NCBI GenBank assembly: GCA_024277855.1
Contig: JAJRUJ010000029.1
Span: 1 to 33,051, forward strand
DNA length: 33,051 bases
Source: Candidatus Zixiibacteriota bacterium
GTDB lineage: Bacteria > Zixibacteria > MSB-5A5 > WJJR01 > JAJRUJ01
Reading direction: 5' to 3'
Within the stretch, counting starts at the first letter, position 1, and the number at the start of each line of letters is the position of its first letter. The position numbers and the translations under genes are program-made. Positions 25,201 to 32,448 of this stretch are shown here, piece after piece. The notes beneath the pieces were generated by a model. It was not told the DNA's origin and did no database searches. It saw only the letters and a list, made by a program, of their open reading frames with translations.

Positions 25201-25794
25201 CCCCCGGAGCAACGATGACGGTTGGCTGTCGTCGCGGGTGGTGACCACGACCGTCATGCTCGAATAATAGGTCAGCCCCCCGGTTGCCGGAATATATTCA
25301 ACAGGATGGAGTTTTAATGTCAGGATTTGATAACCCCGAAAGGCATAATCACCGATTCTCTGAAAATGCTCGGCCGGGAACGGCGCCGACGATGAATAGA
25401 TCGCTTCATCCGGTTCCGGCGGCAAAACCGACGCCGGGTCGGCGGACAGTTTGTATGGCTTTCCAACCGGCTCGACATAATAATCGGCGCCAAGAACGAT
25501 CTTCTCGCCATAATTGATGGTGATGCCGGTGACCACTGCGCCGGGCGGCAGGAGGATATTCGCTCCCCGCGCCGGCAGGGCGGGTTGGCCGGGGTCACCC
25601 GACCGGGGCGCGTCGGTCATGATCAGTCGATCATAGGATTCGCCGTCAATGGTGATACTTCGGATTTCCGGACGATCAAAAGAGTATTCGACGGAGATTT
25701 GTTCAGCGACAGCACTCGCCACGCCGGTCAGTAAGATAATAATCGCAATTGCAAAGGTTTTCACAAGACTGAACGGCCGATCAGGATCCCGCAT
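22291..25794 (-). CDS. Gingipain-like C25 peptidase with TSP3 repeats and dockerin
   Basis: A 1167-aa secreted cysteine protease. Signal peptide SLVKTFAIAIIILLTGVASA is followed by the C25 propeptide. The catalytic domain carries H468 (HLGHGNTSW) and C499 (SQACYSGQFD), the His-Cys dyad of gingipains about 31 residues apart. An Ig-like domain follows (FDYPAGLPDVV onward), then a jelly-roll/MAM-like domain (SDDFEADLGWTVSGGDW to WNLDDVAVIG). Next come about five thrombospondin type 3 calcium-binding repeats (DxDxDGxxD...NCP), three of them near-identical 36-residue units. The last ~70 residues are a dockerin type I pair (GDLNGDKTINPLDVV, NCDDDVNPVDVVLMVNFVY). The start is ATG 25794, with GGGAGAAG upstream; a longer frame to 25935 would bury the signal peptide behind 47 residues. 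No cohesin is encoded here. Confidence 0.9.
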   Translation of the reverse strand: MRDPDRPFSLVKTFAIAIIILLTGVASAVAEQISVEYSFDRPEIRSITIDGESYDRLIMTDAPRSGDPGQPALPARGANILLPPGAVVTGITINYGEKIVLGADYYVEPVGKPYKLSADPASVLPPEPDEAIYSSSAPFPAEHFQRIGDYAFRGYQILTLKLHPVEYIPATGGLTYYSSMTVVVTTRDDSQPSSLLRGNPGDRLELLAKVDNPAVADEYTMFARGPAASFDMLILTTTALADAFVPLKNYHDAHGIVTQIHTTADVGSTNPDDVRNYIRDRYLYDGITYVLIGGDDDLIPAKDLYVDSKAGEIEYSMPGDLYFGCLDGTWNVDGDSRWGEPNDGEDGGDVDLVAEVYVGRASVGNVTEANRFVNKTLQYANAQGAYLGNVLMCGEFLDFGGVSDYAGNMMDQMVDGSSADGYTTVGISSSDFAIDKLYDRDWAGNDWPATELYSRVNGGLHIINHLGHGNTSWALKMTSSSILTAFTNTDLCFLYSQACYSGQFDGAECWAEYMNIKTDYGAWAVIMNVRYGWGSSYSTDGPSQRFDREFWDAVYNPTEGKPELGRANHDSKEDNLYRINESCMRWCYYEITLFGDPAMSFKGVASIAFDYPAGLPDVVAPDTPTSFAVVISEVGDGVAVSGSGELHYSLNGGPVQTVAMTEGLPNEYTATLPAISCGDILEYYVSAEEATNGRIYDPDPSSPNVAGAGTGEVTVFSDDFEADLGWTVSGGDWARGAPAGAGGEYGNSDPSQAHSGTNIYGYNLNGDYASNLPEYHLTSPAIDCSDLTNVRLNYWRWLGVESPSYDHAYVRVSNDGTNWTTVWQNQTEMTGGTWEEVDLDLSSVADGASTVYIRFTMGTTDGNWQYCGWNLDDVAVIGSECVNDGDDDGDGILNSVDNCPSMYNPGQEDGDSDGVGDLCDNCPLNSNPDQVDTDGDGIGDVCDTDSDDDGIPDGDDNCPYIANPGQEDNDLDGQGDVCDTDDDNDGVLDVLDNCPMTANPGQEDNDLDGQGDICDTDDDNDGVLDESDNCPLLANSLQEDNDLDGQGDLCDTDDDNDGVLDVNDNCVFAANPDQEDDDADGVGNACDDCDCTWLGDLNGDKTINPLDVVWMVNKVYKGHGTFTEYPACPLGNGDYNCDDDVNPVDVVLMVNFVYKTEQPGPCNPCAP
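22600..22930 (-). repeat. Tandem 108-bp repeats encoding TSP3 units
   Basis: Three near-identical copies of a 108-bp unit, phased exactly 108 bases apart (conserved TCGCCCTGGCCGTC at about 22652, 22760 and 22868). They encode the 36-residue unit EDNDLDGQGD[VIL]CDTDDDNDG and onward. They lie inside the C25 peptidase gene and can vary in number by recombination. Confidence 0.85.
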
Positions 25795-26146
25795 GCTCTT
25801 CTCCCAGCTTGGCTGTATGTTTTTGACTGGCAAATATCCGGGAGACGAAACCGATACTTGGGGTAACTCAGGAAAAACCGCCGTCCGCCTCCCGTCTCGA
25901 CGGCGCCTTGTCTGCCACTGCTGACCTTTGCCCATCTATCCTGCAAACTCGGGCTTAGGATAATATAACAGATATCTGAATATTGTACAGGACAAATGGC
26001 CGGGAATACCGTCAGTTGGCACTATCAAACATATCGTCCGGATCGACCCGGGAAACAAACTTCGCCGATAACAACAATGTTGGTAACCAAAATACCCACG
26101 ACTCCGGCAAGAATGCCAGCTAACAAATCAATACCACAAGCTTAGT
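25795..26146. other. Gap between the C25 peptidase and the HEAT-like gene
   Basis: No supported gene in 352 bases. A 10-bp palindrome CAGATATCTG lies at 25969-25978, and AT-rich hexamers near 25960-25990 could form the C25 promoter, but I could not fix a -35/-10 pair. A 33-codon hydrophobic frame at 26025-26126 lacks an ATG and a ribosome site. Confidence 0.3.
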
Positions 26147-27181
26147 CTACCGACCTGCACCCGGATTCGGCAAGACCGGCGCATCTTCCTGGTATAGGAA
26201 TTCCGGCCGTGGCTGTTCCCAGGTAACCCCGAGATTTTCGGTTATCCACTGCTCAATCGCCTCGTAGTAGGAGTCGTCCGAGGGCTTGAATTGCGGCGGC
26301 CAGAAGACCGGTTCGGTGGGAAAGGCCAGATGCATACCTTCGATGAGATGCACTCGCAGCGACCGCCGCGATTGCATATTCCAGATATATGTCTCAGGGG
26401 TGCGCATATCCCGCGCCAGTGCGAGGACCGCCCGGGGAGTTGCCATATACCCAAGGCGATGGGCTTCTTCTTCCTTGCTGCGGGGCGTATCTGCCCGGCG
26501 ATACGCGGCGATCACCAGACTTTCGGCCTCGCGGTCACCCAACCGACCGAGAGCAGCCTGTGTGGCCCGGGGATTCGCTTTCTGGAGTTGCTTGTTTGCC
26601 TGCAATAATTCCCGGGCACGGCTGGCCCCGGTCTTTCCCAGGATTGGCACCGCGCCTTTAATCCCGATATTTTCGCGGATGAGATCGATCAACTCGCGGG
26701 AATGGTCACGCAGGAGTGGAGCCGGAACCTCGGTGGCCAACATCTCACCGGCCAAATTCCGCAACTCATGGTCCTCATCGGTCAGTGAGGTAACCATAAA
26801 ACTGATAACGGCCCGATTGTTGATATACGGCGCAAATCGTTCGGGGCCGTCGCCATCGGTATAGATCGGACGCCCAACCTCAATGAGCAAATCGAGGATT
26901 GCCCGCCGGATCTCTGCCGTTTGCCCGGGCGCCAGCGCGATCAAATTTTGGATTAGCGACGGTTCGTGGCCGATTTCCAGATATTCGTCATTGTCGAAAT
27001 CATGGCCGTCCTGGATCAACGCCACAATCTCCGCGGCCCGAGGGGGTCGACTTGTCTCATTTCCCATCGCGTTGACAACTCCCCAAAATGCGGGACTGAT
27101 CGCCGCCAGACCAAAAACAACCAGCCAGAACAACGGCGCTGTCCGCAGTTTTTTGCTTAACGGCCTTTCATCAGTACCCAT
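26147..27181 (-). CDS. Membrane-anchored HEAT/ARM-like repeat protein
   Basis: A 344-aa protein. Residues 12-38 form one hydrophobic segment (APLFWLVVFGLAAISPAFWG then VVNAMG) after a basic start, giving a single anchor or uncleaved signal with the rest in the periplasm. The body looks like HEAT-type helical repeats: AEIRRAILDLLIEVG, DEDHELRNLAGEMLATEV, RATQAALGRLGDREAESLVI and EAHRLGYMATPRAVLALA. I do not recognise a named family. The start codon lies 25 bases inside the end of the 857-aa metzincin-like protein gene, so it is translated right after it. That position, last in the cassette and overlapping a putative toxin-like protease, is where an immunity or chaperone protein would be expected; this is inference from context only. 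Confidence 0.75.
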   Translation of the reverse strand: MGTDERPLSKKLRTAPLFWLVVFGLAAISPAFWGVVNAMGNETSRPPRAAEIVALIQDGHDFDNDEYLEIGHEPSLIQNLIALAPGQTAEIRRAILDLLIEVGRPIYTDGDGPERFAPYINNRAVISFMVTSLTDEDHELRNLAGEMLATEVPAPLLRDHSRELIDLIRENIGIKGAVPILGKTGASRARELLQANKQLQKANPRATQAALGRLGDREAESLVIAAYRRADTPRSKEEEAHRLGYMATPRAVLALARDMRTPETYIWNMQSRRSLRVHLIEGMHLAFPTEPVFWPPQFKPSDDSYYEAIEQWITENLGVTWEQPRPEFLYQEDAPVLPNPGAGR

Positions 27182-29730
27182 TGTTTTTCTTTCTCGGCCG
27201 TTTTGTAATACTTCGTCAAAGGCCGGTGACGCAACAGACCACCCGATTCGCTGGTGCCGTGCATAATATTGCGTCTTTCCCCAATATCGGCAAAGCCGGC
27301 AACCTGGTGACCGAGTTCATGGCCGGCGACATTGCAGAGGTCGACTTTCGTTGGCATTTCTTCCACCCAGGCCGGATTGCCGCTCAGGCCGGCCAACGGG
27401 AAGATCAACGCCGCCTTGTCGGCTTTTTTGCAATCTTTGCCCAGCGCCGCTTCCAGTTCAACCACACCGGTCGACGTATCAACGCTCTTTATTTTTACGA
27501 TCACCGACTGCTTATTCTTATCAAGAACCTGATATTTATTGGTCCCCAAATATCCCAGGTAAGTCCCGCCGTACTTCTTCAACGTGATCTTGGTGTCGGT
27601 TTTCGCGGCGTCTTTCGCAAAATAATAAAACCAGTTTATGTTCTTCACATAGATTATCCGGGTACGCCGCGAAGAGCATTTGTCCATTATTTTCTTCTCA
27701 GCCGGCGTCGTCACGCCGGGTTCCAGGGCCAGATATCCGGTCTTATGCGGGTCGTATTCGACTTCGGTTTCTTTAGTGCCCCCGCTGATATCCCACTTCG
27801 CGACACCTTGCCTGTAATAATAGTCGAGAGTGTCTTGCAGCTCTTGCGCGGTGAGCGCATGGCTCAATTTCGTTTTGGGCGATTTTGGATCGACAACGCG
27901 GAACCAGGCCGCGCGATACTTCAATTCCTCCAAAACAACCACGCCTAATTCCGCGGCCAGCTGGCCGTACAGACTGCCAATTCGGGCCTCGATTTTCGTC
28001 GCCCGTTTCGTGACCAGTGGATTGCCCTCGATTTCCAGAAGAAACGGTGTCTTGTCGGCCTTCTTGCTTTTCACTTTGCAGACAGTGGGGTTCTTACTGC
28101 GAAAAAAGACTTCCTCCGGTTTGCAGCCCTCAATCGTGACTTTGACCCAACCGGTTTCCGGTGTCGAGAACAGGACCAGGCCCGGTTCAGCACTCTTAAC
28201 CGAAATGAAATCCATCGCCGGGCCGGGTTGCTCTTTGAACTTTTTCCCATCCATGTCCCGACAGAGGATTTCTTGGTATTCATCGTAACCCCAGGGGTGC
28301 CGCTCGGGACGTTTGTATGCCTCGGAGAACTTCACCGTACAGACACCCATCTTATGTTTTTCCGGCGCGAGGGCGTCTTTCCCGGCGGGGGTGAAAATGA
28401 CCTGGATTTCCTCGCTGTCCGGTGCCGAACTGGATTTTTTGCCGGCCACGACTGTCACCGTCTGGTTTTTCACGTTCTCCAGGGTAACCCTGCTGCTGGT
28501 CGTGCTCCACACGTATGTTCCGGTACCGGAACTGGATACCGCTTTGAGTCTAATTTTTTTGGACACATAGACCGTTGTCGGCGGCGGGTCGGTACCGTTT
28601 TCGGCTTTGATCGCCACCGTGACAGCAACAACCGGTGGCGTCGTTTTTTTCGGCCGACCCGGGTTTTCACAAGCACAACGCTGGGCGATACTGTCGTAAA
28701 AACTACAGGTGAATTCATCTTTATAACGTAGGATAGGATTACTGATCTGTCGCTTACATGGGGTCAAAACACCGTGTCGGCAAGGAATGACCGGCAGGCG
28801 GTTTTCGTTGAAAAAATAAAACGTCACCCGCCGATTCGGTTCGTGCGGTTCTTCGGTGTCCTTGATCGGGTTAAACTCGCCACACCCTATATGCTTGGGG
28901 TTCATAAACTTACTATCATCGATTTCAATGTCGTGTTTGCCCGACATATAGGTGGAAAACAGCTCGGCACGTGTGTTTGGCCCGGCAATGCCATCAACAG
29001 TCAACCCGTTGTCGTCCTGGAATTCCCGCACCGCTCGTTTGGTCTGCGGGCCGTCAATCCCGTCGACCGGACCCGGGTCGTACGGGTCGCCCATATCTTT
29101 GAGGATTTCTTGGACGCACTTTATCCTCCAACCCTCCTGATTGTACAGATCCTCCCAGATATCGGGTTGATTGGTGATGAACGCATACACACTTTTGGCC
29201 CGTCGCTCGCTTAACAACTTGTTGTATTGTTCGGAACCGACTTTATCGGTATGCCCGTAGATCAGGATTTTGGCATCCGGATGTTTTTGCATTTCGAGTT
29301 CAACTGCGGCCAGATCACCCACCACGGAGGGACGGATAAATGAACTGTCGAAATCGAAAGTGATGCCCTTGATTTTACAACATCCCTCAAACTGTGTCGG
29401 CGGGACCGACGGCTTTTTCACGACAAGTGTATGTGTCGTATTGGACGCTAAGCCCGACCTCGTGAAGGCCTGCGGGATCAGCAGACTACTTCTCGGCTCG
29501 GCATCGGCCGAGATAACAAATCGTTTGTCTTCGCCTCGGCGGTAGCAGCCCAATTCATCACGCAGGAATTCCTCGATTATATCGGCGTCGGCGGTGCCCC
29601 AGTTAAACAGGGCAATCTCCTCGGCCGTGAGTGAATTGCCACCGGCGGTCTCACGTTCGGCGATCATTTGGAGCGTATCCCCGTCCTGGAGACTATATTC
29701 GGTCGCCATGGAACGTTCGGTAAACCCCAT
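27157..29730 (-). CDS. LysM-OmpA-peptidoglycan-binding protein with C-terminal metzincin-like domain
   Basis: An 857-aa protein. Domains in order: a LysM-like start (ATEYSLQDGDTLQMIAER near 9-27); an OmpA-like domain at about 110-180 (ITFDFDSSFIRPSV, IYGHTDKVGSEQYN, LLSERRA, with the Asp and Arg that bind peptidoglycan); a PG-binding-1 domain at about 195-240 (GPVDGIDGPQTKRAVREFQ); a linker containing CGEFNPI, EPNRRVTFYFF and CSFYDSIAQRC; Ig-like domains at about 370-600; and a C-terminal domain with HELGHQVAGFAD at 804-815 and a Met-turn-like NIMHG at 821-825. The last pattern is HExxHxxGxxD, as in metzincin zinc proteases. There is no Sec signal peptide, so any export must use another route. 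ATG 29730 (or GTG 29733) overlaps the upstream 41-aa ORF stop as TGATG; ATG 29709 is an alternative. LysM-OmpA fusions of this type occur in polymorphic-toxin and contractile-system settings, recalled from memory. Confidence 0.85.
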   Translation of the reverse strand: MGFTERSMATEYSLQDGDTLQMIAERETAGGNSLTAEEIALFNWGTADADIIEEFLRDELGCYRRGEDKRFVISADAEPRSSLLIPQAFTRSGLASNTTHTLVVKKPSVPPTQFEGCCKIKGITFDFDSSFIRPSVVGDLAAVELEMQKHPDAKILIYGHTDKVGSEQYNKLLSERRAKSVYAFITNQPDIWEDLYNQEGWRIKCVQEILKDMGDPYDPGPVDGIDGPQTKRAVREFQDDNGLTVDGIAGPNTRAELFSTYMSGKHDIEIDDSKFMNPKHIGCGEFNPIKDTEEPHEPNRRVTFYFFNENRLPVIPCRHGVLTPCKRQISNPILRYKDEFTCSFYDSIAQRCACENPGRPKKTTPPVVAVTVAIKAENGTDPPPTTVYVSKKIRLKAVSSSGTGTYVWSTTSSRVTLENVKNQTVTVVAGKKSSSAPDSEEIQVIFTPAGKDALAPEKHKMGVCTVKFSEAYKRPERHPWGYDEYQEILCRDMDGKKFKEQPGPAMDFISVKSAEPGLVLFSTPETGWVKVTIEGCKPEEVFFRSKNPTVCKVKSKKADKTPFLLEIEGNPLVTKRATKIEARIGSLYGQLAAELGVVVLEELKYRAAWFRVVDPKSPKTKLSHALTAQELQDTLDYYYRQGVAKWDISGGTKETEVEYDPHKTGYLALEPGVTTPAEKKIMDKCSSRRTRIIYVKNINWFYYFAKDAAKTDTKITLKKYGGTYLGYLGTNKYQVLDKNKQSVIVKIKSVDTSTGVVELEAALGKDCKKADKAALIFPLAGLSGNPAWVEEMPTKVDLCNVAGHELGHQVAGFADIGERRNIMHGTSESGGLLRHRPLTKYYKTAEKEKQWVLMKGR

Positions 29731-29855
29731 CACCCACCGCCCTCTTCAGCACCCCAACCACACGCCGATTCGGCAAACTGTCGCCTGTCCAACTGGAATC
29801 GACGACACGCCAAGCAGATCGTTTTGCCGGTCACGCCGGTGAATACGGCGGTCAT
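29730..29855 (-). CDS. 41-aa ORF coupled on both sides
   Basis: A 41-codon frame (MTAVFTGVTGKTICLACRR, then FQLDRRQFAESACGW and a Gly/Glu end). Its ATG overlaps the preceding TGA (ATGA) and its TGA overlaps the next ATG (TGATG). It has a CLAC pair at 14-17 and a third Cys at 32. I do not recognise it. The two overlaps argue for translation, but it could be a linker peptide or a second frameshifted fragment. Confidence 0.4.
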   Translation of the reverse strand: MTAVFTGVTGKTICLACRRFQLDRRQFAESACGWGAEEGGG

Positions 29856-30264
29856 CGGACCTCCAATACCTCAAGTGCGAACGCGTCACTCATTTTCATT
29901 ATTTCGCAGGTACCCGGATCGATGTCCCGGATCTCGATTCTTCCGTCACCCCCGGTGGTGAAATCCCGGATATCGCCGGTCTGGCAGGTCTCGATGAGAC
30001 AGCAATTTTGACCTGACCCGATACCAATCTTGAGGCGAGCTGATTAAGAAGCTCTTCGTCATCCAAACGACCAATATCGGGATCGAACAGGCCTTCCAGA
30101 AACACATCGCGCAGAATCGCCCGGTTGAATCGATTCTCGATAAATCGCCGCAGGAACTGGACGGCCGGCAATTCATTATGGAAGACTAAAAGGTCTTCTT
30201 GAGAGGAGACCTCGTGAAGTATGATTTCATACTCATTGAAATGGTCTCGCAGGGTTCTTCTCAA
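29852..30264 (-). CDS. Small helical/Ig-like protein split by a -1 frame change
   Basis: The N-terminal part starts at TTG 30264 (GAGGGTGAAACA just upstream) and encodes a helical domain: RRTLRDHFNEYEIILHEV, AVQFLRRFIENRFNRAIL and DDEELLNQLASRLVSGQVK. In this frame the next codons turn to a low-complexity tail ending at 29899. In the -1 frame from the AAAA run (30006-30009) the sequence continues as NCCLIETCQTGDIRDFTTGG then DGRIEIRDIDPGTCEI and ends EVLEVR at TGA 29852. That segment is a prealbumin-like beta fold (TxxxGxxxFxxLxPGxYxI type), and its stop overlaps the next ATG exactly. The combined product would be about 137 aa. Programmed -1 frameshifting, a mutation or a one-base sequencing error could each explain it. 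It is the first gene of the minus-strand cassette. Confidence 0.5.
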
Positions 30265-30328
30265 TGTTTCACCCTCGCTGCCCCGTACGCCGACTGGATC
30301 GTTTGGCGGGGTTTTAACGCCAACAACA

Positions 30329-30358
30329 ACAATACAACACAAGGGCCATCATTGTCAA
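30329..30358 (-). promoter_or_regulatory. Sigma-70-like promoter of the cassette
   Basis: On the minus strand a consensus TTGACA (30358-30353) is followed after 18 bases by TATTGT (30334-30329). The predicted start near 30322 lies inside the longest open frame of the first gene, so it supports the downstream TTG start at 30264 rather than one at 30342. Confidence 0.5.
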
Positions 30359-30461
30359 TTATTCCGCCTGCCGAAACGAGAAATTTCCCCGTGGCGGCTA
30401 CACATGTCCCAGGATAAATATTCGGTAGTTGGCGCATTCTGACGGCAGGAAGAAGAAAAAG

Positions 30462-30545
30462 CGGAGGGCGAGGGACTCGAACCCCCATGGGATCACTCCC
30501 GGCGGTTTTCAAGACCGCTGCCTTACCAATTAGGACTAGCCCTCC
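30462..30545 (-). tRNA. tRNA-Ser (UGA anticodon)
   Basis: The minus strand folds as a class II tRNA. The acceptor stem pairs GGAGGGC (5' end at 30545) with GCCCTCC. The anticodon loop CTTGAAA reads UGA. A long variable arm contains the stem GGGA/TCCC, and the T arm contains GGTTCGAGTCC. The discriminator base is G and CCA is not encoded. A T-rich stretch (TTTTTCTTCTTCC) follows the 3' end and may terminate it. Confidence 0.93.
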
Positions 30546-30554
30546 GGCCGATGA

Positions 30555-30584
30555 AGTATACGAAAATTAGGTGAGACTCGTCAA
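30555..30584 (-). promoter_or_regulatory. Promoter of tRNA-Ser
   Basis: On the minus strand TTGACG (30584-30579) and TATACT (30560-30555) are separated by 18 bases. The expected transcription start near 30548 lies about three bases before the mature tRNA 5' end, so the leader is minimal. Confidence 0.6.
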
Positions 30585-30604
30585 AGCCAAAGACCGCCGT
30601 ATGA

Positions 30605-32431
30605 TTATTCTACCGTCACGCTCTTGGCCAGGTTCCGCGGTTGGTCGACATCGCACCCACGCAACACGGCAATGTGATAGGCCAGCAGTTGCAACGGGAT
30701 AATCGACAACAGCGGGGTCAGCGGCTCGATGGTTTTCGGTACACTGATCACATGGTCAACGTACTCGTGGATTTTGTCGTCACCTTCGGTCGCCACCGCG
30801 ATCACCACTCCCTTGCGCGCCTTAATCTCCTGGATGTTGGAGAGAACTTTGTCATGGACCGAATCCTGCAAAGCAATCACCACCACCGGCATCCGTTCGT
30901 CGATCAAAGCAATCGGGCCGTGTTTCATCTCCGCCGCCGGATACCCCTCGGCGTGGACATAGGAGATTTCTTTAAGTTTTAACGCACCCTCGAGCGCCAC
31001 CGGGAAATTATACCCCCGGCCGAGGTAAAGAAAATTATCATGCTCCGCAAACCGATTGGCGATTGCCCGAATCTCATTATTGGTTTCCAAAATTTGCTGA
31101 ACTTTTTGCGGTATCTGCCGGAGTTCGTCGACATAGGCCTTCCCGTTGGCAAAGGACATGTCGCGCATCCGACCGAGCATCAAGGAAAGCAACGAGAGGA
31201 CAGTCACCTGCGAGGTGAACGCCTTGGTTGAGGCCACCCCGATCTCCGGACCGGCGTGAATATAGACCCCGCCGTCCGATTCGCGCGCGATAGTCGACCC
31301 GACAACATTGCACAACCCCAGCGCCGTTGCCCCTTTGCGCCGCGCCTCGCGCATCGCCGCCAGCGTATCAGCAGTCTCCCCCGACTGGCTAATCACAAAA
31401 ACCAGTGTCCCGGGCTTGAGGATCGGCGAGCGATAACGGAATTCCGAGGCATATTCCACCTCGACCGGAATCCGCGCAAGCGCCTCGATCATATATTCAC
31501 CGATAATCCCCGCATGCCAGGATGTTCCACAAGCCGAGATGATAATCCGGTTGAGCCGGCCCAATTCATCGAGGTGCGTTTTGATCCCATTGAGTCGCGC
31601 GGTGGCCTGTTCGTCATCCAGACGGCCCCGCAGGGCATTTTTGATCGTCGTCGGCTGCTCAAAAATTTCTTTGAGCATAAAATGTTCAAAGCCGCCTTTT
31701 TCGATCTGTTCCAGCGTCCATTCGACTTCCTGAATCTGCGGGGTGACCTTCACATTTTCAATCGTTGTCACATCGAAATCATGCTGACGGATGACCGCCA
31801 TCTCGCCCTCTTCGAGATAGACCACCTGGTTGGTGTAACGCAGTACGGCCGCGACATCGGAGGCCACGAAATTTTCGTTTTTCCCGCGTCCCAGCACCAG
31901 CGGGCTGCCCTTGCGGGCGGCGACGATTTCACGCGGTTGGTCTTTGCAAATCACCGCAATCCCATAGGTCCCTTCCACCTGACTTAAGGCCAATTGCACC
32001 GCGGCAGCCAAATCGCCGTCGTAGTATTCGGAGACCAGATGACAAAGGACCTCGGTATCGGTCTGCGTGCGAAACGTATGGCCCCGCCCTTCCAGCAGCT
32101 CTTTAAGCGCGGCGTAATTTTCGATGATACCGTTGTGCACCAGTGCGATCTTGTTATCTTCATCAAGATGCGGATGCGCATTCTCGTCGGTCGGTTCGCC
32201 ATGCGTCGCCCAGCGGGTATGGGCAATTCCCATTGTGGAGACAAACTCACGACCGGCCAGCGCCTTCTCCAGACGGGGAATCTTCCCGGCCGATTTTTCA
32301 AAGAGTAATCCGCTGGGTTCCATCAACGCCATCCCCGAGGAATCATATCCCCGGTATTCCATACGCTTGAGGCCCTCCAGCATAATCGGCACAGCCAGAC
32401 GGTCACCAATGTATCCGATAATTCCGCACAT
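30605..32431 (-). CDS. glmS: Glutamine-fructose-6-phosphate aminotransferase (isomerizing)
   Basis: A 608-aa GlmS that makes glucosamine-6-phosphate for cell-wall and LPS synthesis. The Ntn glutaminase domain starts MCGIIGYIG, exposing Cys as the nucleophile after Met removal, with GIAHTRWATHG near 75 and HNGIIENY near 105. Two SIS domains follow (SACGTSWHAG; SQSGETADT; GRGYNFPVALEGALKLKE), and the conserved end PRNLAKSVTVE is present. The start is ATG 32431, because the Cys must follow it directly; AGGAAAGGA lies 10-13 bases upstream and the open frame to 32452 adds seven residues. The upstream phosphohexomutase fragment ends just before it, giving the common glmM-glmS order. No glmS ribozyme-like leader fits in the space. 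Confidence 0.96.
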   Translation of the reverse strand: MCGIIGYIGDRLAVPIMLEGLKRMEYRGYDSSGMALMEPSGLLFEKSAGKIPRLEKALAGREFVSTMGIAHTRWATHGEPTDENAHPHLDEDNKIALVHNGIIENYAALKELLEGRGHTFRTQTDTEVLCHLVSEYYDGDLAAAVQLALSQVEGTYGIAVICKDQPREIVAARKGSPLVLGRGKNENFVASDVAAVLRYTNQVVYLEEGEMAVIRQHDFDVTTIENVKVTPQIQEVEWTLEQIEKGGFEHFMLKEIFEQPTTIKNALRGRLDDEQATARLNGIKTHLDELGRLNRIIISACGTSWHAGIIGEYMIEALARIPVEVEYASEFRYRSPILKPGTLVFVISQSGETADTLAAMREARRKGATALGLCNVVGSTIARESDGGVYIHAGPEIGVASTKAFTSQVTVLSLLSLMLGRMRDMSFANGKAYVDELRQIPQKVQQILETNNEIRAIANRFAEHDNFLYLGRGYNFPVALEGALKLKEISYVHAEGYPAAEMKHGPIALIDERMPVVVIALQDSVHDKVLSNIQEIKARKGVVIAVATEGDDKIHEYVDHVISVPKTIEPLTPLLSIIPLQLLAYHIAVLRGCDVDQPRNLAKSVTVE

Positions 32432-32448
32432 GCGGTAGAATCCTTTCC

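Noticed and set aside
25795-25935. N-terminal extension of the C25 peptidase by 47 codons
   Set aside because: It would place 47 charged residues before a good signal peptide. The ATG at 25794 has its own ribosome site.
26025-26126. 33-codon hydrophobic frame (LLAGILAGVVGILVTNIVV) on the minus strand
   Set aside because: It resembles a membrane peptide but starts only at TTG, has no ribosome site, and lies in a short gap. Kept only as a curiosity.
29899-30005. C-terminal tail of the first-frame 147-codon ORF
   Set aside because: Pro/Ser/Arg-rich low-quality sequence, while the -1 frame over the same bases encodes a plausible beta-domain with a coupled stop.
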